This document shows, one piece after another, positions 17,309 to 26,288 of a stretch of 64,000 bases of DNA (positions are counted from its first letter, which is position 1; every line of letters starts with the position of its first letter). A program made the position numbers and the translations under genes. The stretch is from the NCBI GenBank assembly GCA_002337045.1, contig DDFF01000016.1, forward strand, positions 1 to 64,000, in the 5' to 3' direction. The stretch comes from Bacteroidetes bacterium UBA1935 (lineage in GTDB: Bacteria; Bacteroidota; Bacteroidia; Chitinophagales; Chitinophagaceae). The notes below the pieces were generated by a model. It was not told the DNA's origin. It searched no databases and saw only the letters and a program-made list of their open reading frames with translations.

Positions 17309-18484
17309 TTATTTAAGGCATTGTAGTAAAATACTACATGCTTTCTCAATCTCTTCTTTGGTAATAGTAAGGGGTGGGGCTATGCGTATACATTGTGGAG
17401 CAAACAAAAACCAGTCTGAGAATAACCCTTGTTTCAGGCAATCTGCAAGTGTATCCAGTACATGTTGTTGTGTTTCCAGTTCTACGGCCATCAGCAGCCC
17501 TTTGCTGCGCACAGCTTTTATGGCAGGGTGCTTTAGTAAAGAATGAAATAATGCTTCTTTCTCGGCAACAGTTTCTACAAGATTTTCATCTTCCAACACC
17601 TGCATGGCCGCCATGCCTGCCGCACAACTTACAGGGTGCCCGCCAAATGTGGTGATGTGGCCTAATACCGGTTTATCTGTCAGTTGCCACATATTGTTGT
17701 AAGAAGATACAAAAGCGCCCAGAGGCATACCACCACCCAGTGCCTTGCCAAGCAGCACTATATCAGGTATCACACCATAGTGTTCAAAGCCCCACAGCTT
17801 GCCTGTGCGCCCGAAGCCGCATTGTATTTCGTCAAATATCAGGAGTGCACCGGTTTCTGTGCACTTAGCACGCAGTTTTTGCAGCCATGCTAGGTTAGGT
17901 TCTTTAATACCTGCTTCTGCCTGTACTGTTTCTATGATAACACAAGCAGTATTGCAGTTCACCGCATCAATAAAAGCATCGGTATTATAGTCCATATGCC
18001 ATACACCCGGCATCAACGGGCGGAAGGCGTTGCGCCAGTATTCATCGCCTATAACACTCAGTGCCCCAAGTGTAGCACCGTGATAACTATGGTTGGCAGC
18101 CACTATTTCCGTTTTGCCTGTTACCCTCCTTGCCAGTTTGATGGCGCCTTCCGTAGCCTCTGCACCCGAATTGGTAAAGTACACACAATCAAGGCCTGTA
18201 GGCATGTGGTCGGTTATCATTTTGGCATATTGCACCTGCGGGCTTTGTACCAACTCGCCATATACCATTATATGCAGGTATTTGTCTGCCTGTTCCTTGA
18301 TGGCCTGTGTCACCTTCGGGTGGCAGTGGCCTATGTTACATACACTGATGCCGCCAATCAGGTCCAGGTATCGGTTGCCGTCGGCATCGCAGAGGTAGCA
18401 ACCTTTGGCATCTGTTATATGCAGTGCTATGGGCGCAGGCGATGTTTGCGCAACGTGTTGAAGAAACAGGCTTCTGGTATTCAT
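17309..18484 (-). CDS. Class III PLP-dependent aminotransferase (acetylornithine type)
   Basis: 391 residues of the fold-type I, class III (ornithine/acetylornithine) group. Visible features are the N-terminal DLIGGISVCNIGHCHP, the phosphate-binding TNSGAEATEGAIKLAR, the aromatic site NHSYHGAT, the Asp in LLIFDEIQCGFGRTG, and the PLP lysine in LLGKALGGGMPLG near residue 245. The length suits acetylornithine or related omega-aminotransferases. No arginine biosynthesis genes are adjacent, so the true substrate is open. The -7 box TAATTTTG ends 4 nt before the ATG, implying a leaderless mRNA. Confidence 0.88.
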   Translation of the reverse strand: MNTRSLFLQHVAQTSPAPIALHITDAKGCYLCDADGNRYLDLIGGISVCNIGHCHPKVTQAIKEQADKYLHIMVYGELVQSPQVQYAKMITDHMPTGLDCVYFTNSGAEATEGAIKLARRVTGKTEIVAANHSYHGATLGALSVIGDEYWRNAFRPLMPGVWHMDYNTDAFIDAVNCNTACVIIETVQAEAGIKEPNLAWLQKLRAKCTETGALLIFDEIQCGFGRTGKLWGFEHYGVIPDIVLLGKALGGGMPLGAFVSSYNNMWQLTDKPVLGHITTFGGHPVSCAAGMAAMQVLEDENLVETVAEKEALFHSLLKHPAIKAVRSKGLLMAVELETQQHVLDTLADCLKQGLFSDWFLFAPQCIRIAPPLTITKEEIEKACSILLQCLK

Positions 18485-18488
18485 GCCG

Positions 18489-18496
18489 CAAAATTA
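18489..18496 (-). promoter_or_regulatory. -7 promoter element of the class III aminotransferase
   Basis: Read on the minus strand it is TAATTTTG, 4 nt before the start codon, so the transcript would begin at or very near the ATG. Confidence 0.55.
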
Positions 18497-18580
18497 ATCC
18501 TAAGTGCCGATTGTAGGCGGGGTTGGAGGTTAATAATTAAATAATAATAAAACAACAATTTAGTTGCGATAAGTTCACAA

Positions 18581-18658
18581 TTAATATTCACTTAACATAG
18601 AGTTCATCTGCGCGTAACATTGGCTTAAAGCACAGGTAACATTGCAGACCGACTTTTG
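18581..18658 (+). promoter_or_regulatory. Array of six 11-bp repeats plus -7 box upstream of a TonB receptor
   Basis: Six consecutive 11-bp units start at 18581, 18592, 18603, 18614, 18625 and 18636. They begin TTAATATTCAC, TTAACATAGAG, TTCATCTGCGC, GTAACATTGGC, TTAAAGCACAG and GTAACATTGCA. The consensus of the first six positions is about (T/G)TAACA. The array ends 4 bp before GACTTTTG (18651-18658, 7 of 8 to TAnnTTTG). An 11-bp direct-repeat period is the hallmark of Pho boxes bound by PhoB/OmpR-type regulators. The same arrangement is found before the lipoprotein gene at 21696. Confidence 0.7.
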
Positions 18659-18679
18659 CGGTCAAATAAACACACACAC

Positions 18680-21535
18680 ATGTTAAAAATTAACACCTTA
18701 TTGTTTGTCCTCCTTATGTCGCTGCAGGCTATAGCCGGTGGTAAGATTTCGGGTAAAGTAACAGACGAAAAAACAGGTGAACCAATTATTGGTGCTACAA
18801 TCATTGTACAAGGTACAGGTAAAGGCTCTGCTACAGACGTAGATGGACGTTTTATGGTAGACATTGCAGCAGGCGAATATGTAGTTGAAATCAAGTACAT
18901 AGGCTACGCGGCAAAAAATGTAAGTGATGTAGTAGTGAAAGAGGGTGGCGTAACAGAACTGAACGCAACCATTGCAGAAGACACTAAAAAGCAACTGACA
19001 GAAGTTGTGGTAAAAGCTTCTTTGAAGAAGGAGTCTATCAACGCACTTTATTCTATACAGAAAAACAGTATCGCTGTATCTAGCGGTATTTCTGCAGATA
19101 TCATTCAGCGCACGCCCGATAAAAATACAGGCGAAGTGCTGAAGCGTGTAAGCGGTGCAAGTGTAAAGGATGGTAAATACGTGGTTATCCGTGGGCTTAG
19201 CGACAGGTATAACCTGGCAATGGTAAACAATGCACTGATGCCAAGTACAGAGCCTGATAAAAAAGCATTCTCTTTCGATGTTATCCCTTCAAACCTTATA
19301 GATAATATCATAATCAACAAAACTGCATCTGCAGATATGCCGGGCGATTTTGCAGGTGGTGTGGTAACAGTACTCACAAAAGACGTTCCTGAAAAAGACT
19401 TTGTAAACGTAGGTGTTAGTGCCGGTTACAATACACAAAGTACAGGCAAGAGTTTTGTGAGCAACGAGCGTACAGGCATGTCTTATCTGGCGTTCCCGGG
19501 CAATAGCAACGCGCTGCCTTCGGGCTTTGGTAAAGATGCTGCTTATTACAATGGTTTGCGTAGCTCAAATCCGCAACAACAATATGATGTAACAAAATCG
19601 TTGCCAAACAGCTATAAAGAAGTAACAACTACGGCGCTGCCAAACACAGCTATCAATGCATCTGTTGGTAAAGCAGTCAACTTCAAAAATGGTGATAAAT
19701 TCGGTGCTGTGGTAGGCCTTTCACTTCGTAATACACAGATTAAAACACAACCAGACGATTTTATTCGTGGTAAGTATGAAACCAACCGTGTACACACTTA
19801 CACAACCGAAACACAATACAGGTATTCATCAAATCTCGCTGCTCTGGCAAACTTTTCATATGTAACAGGTAAAAGCAAAATCGGCTTCAAAAATCTGTAC
19901 AATAAAATATACGATAATACATACTATAAGCGTGAAGGTTATTCTACGAGCAATCTGCAACAGATAAAAGCATATTCCTCTATCCCTTCAGAGCGTCAGG
20001 TATTCAACTCGCAATTGGAAGGCGAACATGCCTTTGGTAAAAAGAATATTAAGGCAACGTGGAATTTGAACTATTCAAATTTGAACTCTCAACAAAAAGA
20101 TTTGAGAACTGCTTTTTACACACGCAATGTTAACTTCAATCAGGCTGATGAACCTATTGTTGATGAAACAGTGCCTTTTGAAATTGTAGACAGAAACAGC
20201 AGGCGTTTCTTCAGTACACAAAAAGATAACAACCTGGGAGGTAATGCCAATATTACTTATCCTTTCAAATTGTTTAATCAGAAACAGGCTGTAAAAGCTG
20301 GCTATCTGTATCAGTACAAGAGCAGGGAGTTCAGTGCAAGAATATTCCAGTACGAACCTGTTGGTTTGTCACTGCCGCACGAAATAGCACAACAACCTGT
20401 GGGCGAAATCTTTGATGCTAAAAATATCGGTACATCAAATGGCTTATTCCTGCGCGAGATAACAAGCTCTGAAGATGCATATAAAGCATATGGTATGCTG
20501 AATACAGGTTATGTAATGTTGGATAATTCTATCAGCGAAAAAATCCGCCTTACATGGGGTGTGCGTGTAGAATCATATACGCAAACTATTAAAGCTACGC
20601 TGCGTTCAGGTTCTAAGTTGAATAAAGAAGACAATTTTACAGATGTACTTCCTTCATTCAACTTGTCTTACAATGCAAGCGACAAGTCTAAATTCCGTTT
20701 GTCTGCATCACGTACAGTAAACCGTCCTGAATTCAGAGAGATTGCACCATTCCAATTTATAGATTTTGAAAATACATGGACTATCACAGGTAATCCAAAT
20801 CTAAAAAGAGCAAATATCACAAATCTGGATTTCAGGTATGAATATTACCCAAGTGCAGGTGAAGCTATAACAGCTGGTGTGTTTTACAAAAACTTTACAA
20901 ACCCTATCGAAGCTAAAATGGATGACCAGTCAAATCTTGATTTGCTGATCTTCGGTTATCAGAACGCTAAATCTGCATATGCCGCAGGTTTCGAATTGGA
21001 TGTTCGTAAAAAAATGTCTTTTGTAGGTGATGCACGCTGGTTAGAAAATCTGATTGTGGGTGGTAATTTCTCTTACATATATTCAAGAGTTGATGCAAGC
21101 AACATCATTGGCACAACAAATACTATAGGTACAAAAGCCGATCGTCCGTTACAAGGCCAGTCACCATATCTCATAAATGCATCAATATTGTACAACATGC
21201 CTAAAACAGGTATTGCATTCAGTGCAATGTACAACAGGATAGGTCATCGTATTGCTATCGTAGGTAATGCTTCTATACCTACTACTTGGGAGAATGGTCG
21301 TGATGTGATTGACTTACAAATCAGCAAAACCGTATTGAAAAATAAAGGTGAATTTAAGCTTACTGTTGGCGATTTACTGAATCAGGCAGCTGTTTTTTAC
21401 TGGAATACAGATAATAATAATGCCTACTCAAAAGGTGATGTGAAAATCGGGGCAGGTGTAGATAGTAAATTCCAATCTTATCGTTTGGGAACAACACTCA
21501 CACTTGGCTTCAACTATCGCTTTGGTGGTAAATAA
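18680..21535 (+). CDS. TonB-dependent outer membrane receptor with CarboxypepD_reg-like domain
   Basis: A 951-residue receptor. After a signal peptide (LLFVLLMSLQAIAGG) comes a carboxypeptidase-regulatory-like domain at about residues 25-105 (ISGKVTDEKTGEPIIGATI, then DVDGRFMVDI). A plug domain follows (DKNTGEVLKRVSGASV, YVVIRGLSDRYN), then a long barrel ending in TLTLGFNYRFGGK. It would import a bound substrate across the outer membrane using TonB energy. No SusD-type partner is adjacent, so it is not a classical polysaccharide locus. The upstream 11-bp repeat array, shared with the next gene, suggests a phosphate-starvation-like regulon (inference). The start was placed at the ATG preceding the signal peptide, dropping eight residues. 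Confidence 0.93.
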   Translation: MLKINTLLFVLLMSLQAIAGGKISGKVTDEKTGEPIIGATIIVQGTGKGSATDVDGRFMVDIAAGEYVVEIKYIGYAAKNVSDVVVKEGGVTELNATIAEDTKKQLTEVVVKASLKKESINALYSIQKNSIAVSSGISADIIQRTPDKNTGEVLKRVSGASVKDGKYVVIRGLSDRYNLAMVNNALMPSTEPDKKAFSFDVIPSNLIDNIIINKTASADMPGDFAGGVVTVLTKDVPEKDFVNVGVSAGYNTQSTGKSFVSNERTGMSYLAFPGNSNALPSGFGKDAAYYNGLRSSNPQQQYDVTKSLPNSYKEVTTTALPNTAINASVGKAVNFKNGDKFGAVVGLSLRNTQIKTQPDDFIRGKYETNRVHTYTTETQYRYSSNLAALANFSYVTGKSKIGFKNLYNKIYDNTYYKREGYSTSNLQQIKAYSSIPSERQVFNSQLEGEHAFGKKNIKATWNLNYSNLNSQQKDLRTAFYTRNVNFNQADEPIVDETVPFEIVDRNSRRFFSTQKDNNLGGNANITYPFKLFNQKQAVKAGYLYQYKSREFSARIFQYEPVGLSLPHEIAQQPVGEIFDAKNIGTSNGLFLREITSSEDAYKAYGMLNTGYVMLDNSISEKIRLTWGVRVESYTQTIKATLRSGSKLNKEDNFTDVLPSFNLSYNASDKSKFRLSASRTVNRPEFREIAPFQFIDFENTWTITGNPNLKRANITNLDFRYEYYPSAGEAITAGVFYKNFTNPIEAKMDDQSNLDLLIFGYQNAKSAYAAGFELDVRKKMSFVGDARWLENLIVGGNFSYIYSRVDASNIIGTTNTIGTKADRPLQGQSPYLINASILYNMPKTGIAFSAMYNRIGHRIAIVGNASIPTTWENGRDVIDLQISKTVLKNKGEFKLTVGDLLNQAAVFYWNTDNNNAYSKGDVKIGAGVDSKFQSYRLGTTLTLGFNYRFGGK

Positions 21536-21560
21536 CAGGAATAGCAATTTAGACAAATAG

Positions 21561-21590
21561 AAAACGCGTGGCTTTATGCCGCGCGTTTTT
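21561..21590 (+). terminator. Terminator after the TonB receptor
   Basis: AACGCGTGGC and GCCGCGCGTT pair with one GT wobble and are followed by a T-rich run. It separates the receptor from the lipoprotein gene, which has its own promoter, so the pair is a regulon rather than one operon. Confidence 0.75.
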
Positions 21591-21620
21591 CGTTTTATAT
21601 ATTTTTTGCTGTGCCAATCC

Positions 21621-21676
21621 TTAACATTCGCTTAATGTGCCGTTAATATACGCGTAATGTTGCCCATCTACTTTTG
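21621..21676 (+). promoter_or_regulatory. Array of four 11-bp repeats plus -7 box upstream of a lipoprotein gene
   Basis: Four consecutive 11-bp units, TTAACATTCGC, TTAATGTGCCG, TTAATATACGC and GTAATGTTGCC, run from 21621 to 21664. The last ends 4 bp before TACTTTTG (21669-21676), the same spacing as in the array before the TonB receptor. The repeats occupy the -33 region, as expected for activator-dependent Pho-type promoters. Confidence 0.75.
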
Positions 21677-21695
21677 TGTCAAATTTAAACCACGT

Positions 21696-23003
21696 ATGAA
21701 ATTTCAGAAATTCTTATCTCTGATGCTTATTGGTAGTCTGGCGCTGACTACAACTGTTACTTCTTGTAAAAAAGATGATGAAGAAACAACCCCTGTAGTA
21801 GATAATGAAAACTACACACTGTCTGGCGACATCACTACAAACAGAACATTGAAAAACACTCAAGCTTATACACTGAAAGGATATGTGTATGTAAAAGCTG
21901 GTGCAACATTGACAATCCCTGCCGGTACAATCATCAAAAGCGACAAAACTGAAAAAGGTGCGCTTATCATTGAAAAAGGTGGTAAAATAATGGCAGAAGG
22001 TACTGCTTCAAGCCCAATCGTATTTACATCAGGTATGGATGCAGGTACACGCAAGCCAGGCGACTGGGGTGGTATCATCATCCTGGGCGACGCGCCAACA
22101 AACCGCTCTACTCCTCCAACTATCGAAGGTGGTGTAAGCCGTACTTATGGTGGCAACAATGCTAACGATAACTCTGGTGTACTGAAATATGTACGTATCG
22201 AATACGCAGGTATCGCAGCAGCTCCAAACTCTGAAATCAATGGCCTTACACTCGGTGGTGTAGGCGCAGGTACTACTATCGAAAATATCATGGTTACTTA
22301 TGGTAATGACGATGCTTACGAATTCTTTGGTGGTACAGTAAACTGTAAAAACCTGATTGCTTATGGTACAGCTGATGATGACTACGATTTCGATTTCGGT
22401 TACACAGGTTCTATCACAAATGCAATCTCTCTTCGCGATCCTTCATTCGTAGATGCTGGTGATGCAGGTAACGGTATTGAAGCTGATAACGATGGTACTG
22501 GTACAAACGCTACTCCGTACACACGCCCTGTTCTGACAAACTTCACACTGGTAGGTCCTAACAATGCAAGTGGTACAGCTGCAAACCACAACTTTGCAAA
22601 CCGCTGGCGCCGTGCTGTAAGATTCTCTCTTACAAAATCTATCCTGATAGGTTATCAGAAAGGTGGTTTCTCTCTGGAGTCTGATGCAACTGCACAAGCT
22701 TACAAAGATGGTTTGTCTGAATTCAAAAACAATCTGGTACACGCTGTTGCAAGTACTTTCAGGGTAGGTTCTGACGTTACTGTTATGACAGGTACAGATG
22801 TTGAAACTAAGGCTACAGGCGAAGGTAACATCAAACTGACTACTGCTGCAGATGCTAATCTGGTTAACCCATTCAATCTGTCAGCTCCTGATTTCAGCCC
22901 TAAAGCTGGTTCTACTGCAGCAACTAATGGTTGGGGTGCTATCACTGGTACAGACTGGACTAAAGGCTGGACTAACTGGACGCCTAACGCTACTAAATAT
23001 TAA
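21696..23003 (+). CDS. Beta-helix-like lipoprotein linked to the TonB receptor
   Basis: 435 residues with a lipoprotein signal peptide (LALTTTVTSC then KKDDEE). The body is rich in Gly, Asn, Thr and Asp with short repeating turns (TLKGYVYVKAGATLTIPAGTI, then GALIIEKGGKIMAEG), as in right-handed parallel beta-helices. Conserved-looking stretches include GDWGGIIILGDAP and LKYVRIEYAG. Similar Bacteroidota proteins are often mis-named multidrug transporter, but nothing here suggests transport. The shared 11-bp promoter array with the upstream receptor suggests they act together at the cell surface. The ligand is unknown. The start was set at the ATG of the signal peptide. Confidence 0.75.
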   Translation: MKFQKFLSLMLIGSLALTTTVTSCKKDDEETTPVVDNENYTLSGDITTNRTLKNTQAYTLKGYVYVKAGATLTIPAGTIIKSDKTEKGALIIEKGGKIMAEGTASSPIVFTSGMDAGTRKPGDWGGIIILGDAPTNRSTPPTIEGGVSRTYGGNNANDNSGVLKYVRIEYAGIAAAPNSEINGLTLGGVGAGTTIENIMVTYGNDDAYEFFGGTVNCKNLIAYGTADDDYDFDFGYTGSITNAISLRDPSFVDAGDAGNGIEADNDGTGTNATPYTRPVLTNFTLVGPNNASGTAANHNFANRWRRAVRFSLTKSILIGYQKGGFSLESDATAQAYKDGLSEFKNNLVHAVASTFRVGSDVTVMTGTDVETKATGEGNIKLTTAADANLVNPFNLSAPDFSPKAGSTAATNGWGAITGTDWTKGWTNWTPNATKY

Positions 23004-23035
23004 TCGCTCATTGCAAGCATAATAATACAAAGTAT

Positions 23036-23063
23036 AAAGCCACTCGAAAGAGTGGCTTTTCTT
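23036..23063. terminator. Terminator hairpin
   Basis: AAAGCCACTC and GAGTGGCTTT enclose GAAA and are followed by TTCTTTTTT. It lies between convergent genes ending at 23003 and 23085. Confidence 0.88.
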
Positions 23064-23084
23064 TTTTACAGTTATTTGAGAAGT

Positions 23085-24503
23085 TTATTTAGCAGGATGT
23101 AAACCCATAGATGCAGCTTTTTCTACCAGATAAGCATATGCTGCATCGTAATTGTTAGGTATTACACCATCCAATATAGCTTCGCGTATAGCGGTTTTGA
23201 GTGTGCCTACATCGCGGCTTGGTTGCAGGTTGAAGACTTGCATTATTTCTTCGCCACTGATGGGTGGTTGCCAGTTGCGTATCTTGTCTGCTTCCTCTAC
23301 TTCTTTCAGTCGTTTTTTTACCAGTTCAAAGTTTTCCAGATAGCGCTTTACTTTCTGTCTGTTTTTAGAAGTAATGTCGCTCTCGCAAAGTATCATCAGG
23401 TCTTCCAGGTCTTCGCCCGCATCAAACAGCAGGCGGCGCATGGCGCTGTCTGTTATGTCTTCTTTCGTCAGGCTGATGGGGCGCAGGTGCAGGCCAACCA
23501 GTTTGGCTACATACTTCATCTTTTCATTCAGCGGCAGCTTCAGTTGCTTAAATATGCGCGGCACCATTTTTTCGCCCACAGCATCATGCCCGTGAAAAGT
23601 CCATCCATGCCCCGCTTCAAAGCGTTTGGTTGGAGGCTTGCCTATATCGTGCAGCAATGCTGCCCAGCGTAACCACAGGTCTTTGCTACGTGCAGCAACA
23701 TTGTCTATTACCTGCAGGGTGTGGTAGAAGTTGTCTTTATGTCCCTTACCGTCTATCATCTCCGTACCGGCAAGGTCTGTAAACTGCTTAAAGAATTCGT
23801 GCAGCAAACCACTGCGATACAGCAGATCTAGCCCTATAGACGGTGTGTCTGTGAGCATTATTTTATTCAGCTCATCAGCAATACGTTCTGCCGATATGAT
23901 TTTGATGCGTTGTTTATTTCGGGCAATTGCTTCAAAAGTCTCAGGTAGTATCTCAAACTTCAACTGATTGGCAAAACGTATGCAACGCATCATGCGCAGC
24001 GGATCATCGCTGAATGTTATATCAGGGTCCAGCGGTGTGCGTAGCAGTTTGTTATTAAGATCTTCAATGCCGTTAAACGGGTCAACAAGTTTCCCGAAAT
24101 CATCTTTATTGAGGCTGATAGCCAGTGCATTGATGGTAAAATCTCTGCGCTTCTGGTCGTCTTCCAGCGTGCCGGGTTCTACATCGGGCTTGCGGGTGTG
24201 TTCGCTGTAAGACTCCTTGCGTGCACCTACAAACTCTACATCAAATCCATTCAGGTTGAACTGTGCCGTGCCGAAGTTTTTAAAGAAATTGACGCTTGGT
24301 TTATGCGGGTAGGTCTCAGCTACGGCGTGTGCCAGCTCTATACCATTGCCTACGCATACTATATCGGCATCTTTGGTAGGCCTGCCTAATAGTTTATCGC
24401 GTACAAAGCCACCTATCAGGTAGCAGGGTACGTTCATAGCCTGTGCAGCCTTAGCTATGCGCTCTAGTAAATCCAGTTCTTCGGGTGTGCAAACAATATC
24501 CAT
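23085..24503 (-). CDS. CCA tRNA nucleotidyltransferase-type protein with HD domain
   Basis: A 472-residue class II nucleotidyltransferase that would add or repair the 3' CCA end of tRNAs. The head domain shows LIGGFVRDKLLG and the catalytic DADIV, followed by RRDFTINALAI and DDPLRMMRCIRFA. A metal-dependent HD domain follows (WAALLHDIGKPPTK near residue 260). The tRNA gene in this window lacks an encoded CCA, consistent with a need for this activity. The start is the ATG at 24503, because the TTG four codons upstream falls inside the promoter. A poly(A) polymerase role cannot be excluded from sequence alone. Confidence 0.9.
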   Translation of the reverse strand: MDIVCTPEELDLLERIAKAAQAMNVPCYLIGGFVRDKLLGRPTKDADIVCVGNGIELAHAVAETYPHKPSVNFFKNFGTAQFNLNGFDVEFVGARKESYSEHTRKPDVEPGTLEDDQKRRDFTINALAISLNKDDFGKLVDPFNGIEDLNNKLLRTPLDPDITFSDDPLRMMRCIRFANQLKFEILPETFEAIARNKQRIKIISAERIADELNKIMLTDTPSIGLDLLYRSGLLHEFFKQFTDLAGTEMIDGKGHKDNFYHTLQVIDNVAARSKDLWLRWAALLHDIGKPPTKRFEAGHGWTFHGHDAVGEKMVPRIFKQLKLPLNEKMKYVAKLVGLHLRPISLTKEDITDSAMRRLLFDAGEDLEDLMILCESDITSKNRQKVKRYLENFELVKKRLKEVEEADKIRNWQPPISGEEIMQVFNLQPSRDVGTLKTAIREAILDGVIPNNYDAAYAYLVEKAASMGLHPAK

Positions 24504-24512
24504 TATCGGGGG

Positions 24513-24520
24513 CAAATCTA
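24513..24520 (-). promoter_or_regulatory. -7 promoter element of the CCA enzyme gene
   Basis: On the minus strand it reads TAGATTTG and ends 9 nt before the chosen ATG. This places transcription start close to the start codon and rules out the upstream TTG. Confidence 0.55.
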
Positions 24521-24527
24521 CTATTAT

Positions 24528-25100
24528 TTAAGGGCGCAATACTTCAATATTGCCCTCATCATCCATTTTTACCAGTCGGGATGGTTGCTTCGGTTCTGTA
24601 TCATCTTGCCTGTATTGCACTACATAATCTACGCCGTTAATGATTGCGGGCGATATCTGGTTGTAGAAAGATGCGGTAGGCGCTCCGCTGATGTTGGCAG
24701 ATGTGGAAACCAATGGTTTCTGCATGCGTTTGATGAGCGCTTTACAAAATGGATCGTTTGTTACGCGTATAGCTATACTGCCGTTTTCATTTACTGCATT
24801 GTCTGCAAAGCCTATGGCACCCTCATATATTACAGTTGTAGGGCGGTCAAATGACTCTAGTATGGCTATAATATCGGGCGGTGGGGCTGCTACATATTGC
24901 AATACGTCTTTTGCGTCTGCCAGCAGTACTATCAGGCTTTTCTCTTTTGGCCTGTTTTTCAGGGCAAATACCTTTTCTATAGCGGCTTCGTCGGTAGCAT
25001 TGCACCCAATACCCCAAACGGTGTCTGTAGGGTACAGGATAGTGCCTCCGTTTTCTATCGCTTTAATGCATTGTTTAATATCTAATTCAAAATCTGCCAT
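24528..25100 (-). CDS. Threonylcarbamoyl-AMP synthase (Sua5/YrdC family)
   Basis: 190 residues, making threonylcarbamoyl-AMP from threonine, bicarbonate and ATP for the t6A37 modification of tRNAs. The family signature is at the start: GGTILYPTDTVWGIGCNA, then FALKNRPKEKSLIVLL, and later PLVSTSANISGAP. The length indicates the short form without a C-terminal Sua5 domain. It is upstream of the tRNA nucleotidyltransferase-type gene on the same strand, which makes a small tRNA-maturation neighbourhood. Confidence 0.93.
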   Translation of the reverse strand: MADFELDIKQCIKAIENGGTILYPTDTVWGIGCNATDEAAIEKVFALKNRPKEKSLIVLLADAKDVLQYVAAPPPDIIAILESFDRPTTVIYEGAIGFADNAVNENGSIAIRVTNDPFCKALIKRMQKPLVSTSANISGAPTASFYNQISPAIINGVDYVVQYRQDDTEPKQPSRLVKMDDEGNIEVLRP

Positions 25101-25158
25101 CTGTATCGTAAGTCAGGATTAATACCTAAATTTGGGAATCAGGCAAAAATAAGCATAG

Positions 25159-25216
25159 TTAACAGGGTATTAACAACCCTTTAAATGTTTATTGCATGTC
25201 TATGGTATTAAATTTG
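25159..25216 (+). promoter_or_regulatory. Promoter of the DUF1573 pair with TTAA direct repeats
   Basis: TAAATTTG at 25209-25216 is a full -7 match, 28 nt before the ATG. Upstream, units starting at 25159, 25170 and 25181 begin TTAACA, TTAACA and TTAAAT with an 11-bp period. Spacing to the -7 box differs from the TonB receptor array, so shared regulation is doubtful. Confidence 0.4.
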
Positions 25217-25244
25217 TATTGATCAATTAAAACAATAATCGAAA

Positions 25245-25754
25245 ATGAAAAAGGTTTTACTTTCTCTCGGACTTATCGCCCTGACAAGCGGTTTTGCAAT
25301 GGCACAAGATAGCCACGCTGGTCACAATCATGGTACAGCAGACCTGCAGGTTGCACCAAAAGAAGCTTCTAACACAGCTGCACAGGCTACATCACTAAAG
25401 CCTGAAAACATGGAATTCAAAACAGACATGCACGATTTCGGTACTGTTGCTGAAGGCCCTGATGCAGAATTCAAATTTGAATTCAAAAACACAGGTAAAG
25501 AACCGGTTATCCTGAGCGCAGTAACTGCATCTTGCGGTTGTACAGCTCCTGAATGGTCTAAAGAACCTGTACTGCCTGGTAAAAAATCAGTTATTAAAGC
25601 TGTTTACCACACTGCAGGCCGTCCTGGTGGTTTCAACAAAACAATCACAGTAACATCTAACGCTGGTGTTAAAGTATTGACTATCAAAGGTAATGTTGAG
25701 AAAGCTCCTGAATCTTCAGTGCCTGCCAACAAGTCTATGATGAAGACTCAATAA
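25245..25754 (+). CDS. DUF1573 domain secreted protein (first copy)
   Basis: 169 residues with a signal peptide (LLSLGLIALTSGFAMAQ), a short His-rich linker (DSHAGHNHG), and a DUF1573 Ig-like domain: FKTDMHDFGTVAEGPDAEFKFEFKNTG and then TASCGCTAPEW with two cysteines. These proteins are common in Bacteroidota, and their molecular role is unclear. The His-rich linker might bind metal (inference). A paralogue follows 32 nt downstream, so they are probably cotranscribed. Confidence 0.85.
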   Translation: MKKVLLSLGLIALTSGFAMAQDSHAGHNHGTADLQVAPKEASNTAAQATSLKPENMEFKTDMHDFGTVAEGPDAEFKFEFKNTGKEPVILSAVTASCGCTAPEWSKEPVLPGKKSVIKAVYHTAGRPGGFNKTITVTSNAGVKVLTIKGNVEKAPESSVPANKSMMKTQ

Positions 25755-25786
25755 TTTAATAAGACAAACGAAATAACAGACAGGAT

Positions 25787-26203
25787 ATGAAACAGTTGTT
25801 TGTAACAATCATGCTTGCTTTTACTGCTTTTGTGGTAAACGCGCAGAATGGACCGCAGTTTAAGTTCAAAAATGGAGAAATGCACGACTTCGGAACCATC
25901 AAAGAAGGTCCGACAGTTAAGTACGACTTCGAATTTACAAATACAGGTAAAGAACCTTTGATCATTTACGATGCAACTGCAGACTGCGGGTGTACAAAGC
26001 CATCTTGGCCTAAACAACCTATTCTGCCAGGGCAAGCTGGCAAAATAACTGTTGAGTATAACACAGTAGGCCGCGTGGCACCTTTCAGCAAGTACATTTA
26101 CATCAAATCGAACGCTGGTGGGCAAGGTGGTAAAGAACGCTACGAACTCCGCATTAAGGGTACAGTAGTGGCTGCCAAAGAGCCGGAACCTACAAAAGGG
26201 TAA
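25787..26203 (+). CDS. DUF1573 domain secreted protein (second copy)
   Basis: 138 residues with a signal peptide (LFVTIMLAFTAFVVNAQ) and one DUF1573 domain (EMHDFGTIKEGPTVKYDFEFTNTG, TADCGCTKPSWPKQP). It lacks the His-rich linker of its upstream paralogue. It ends shortly before a hairpin terminator, closing a two-gene operon. Confidence 0.85.
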   Translation: MKQLFVTIMLAFTAFVVNAQNGPQFKFKNGEMHDFGTIKEGPTVKYDFEFTNTGKEPLIIYDATADCGCTKPSWPKQPILPGQAGKITVEYNTVGRVAPFSKYIYIKSNAGGQGGKERYELRIKGTVVAAKEPEPTKG

Positions 26204-26226
26204 TTCAAATTATCGTCTTTAATATA

Positions 26227-26253
26227 AATAGCCCCGAATATCGGGGCTATTTT
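26227..26253. terminator. Terminator after the DUF1573 pair
   Basis: AATAGCCCCGA pairs with TCGGGGCTATT and is followed by TT. It is 24 nt after the second DUF1573 gene. Confidence 0.88.
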
Positions 26254-26288
26254 ATTGTAATAAAGTGCCAAATAAGCCCGCCGTTTTC

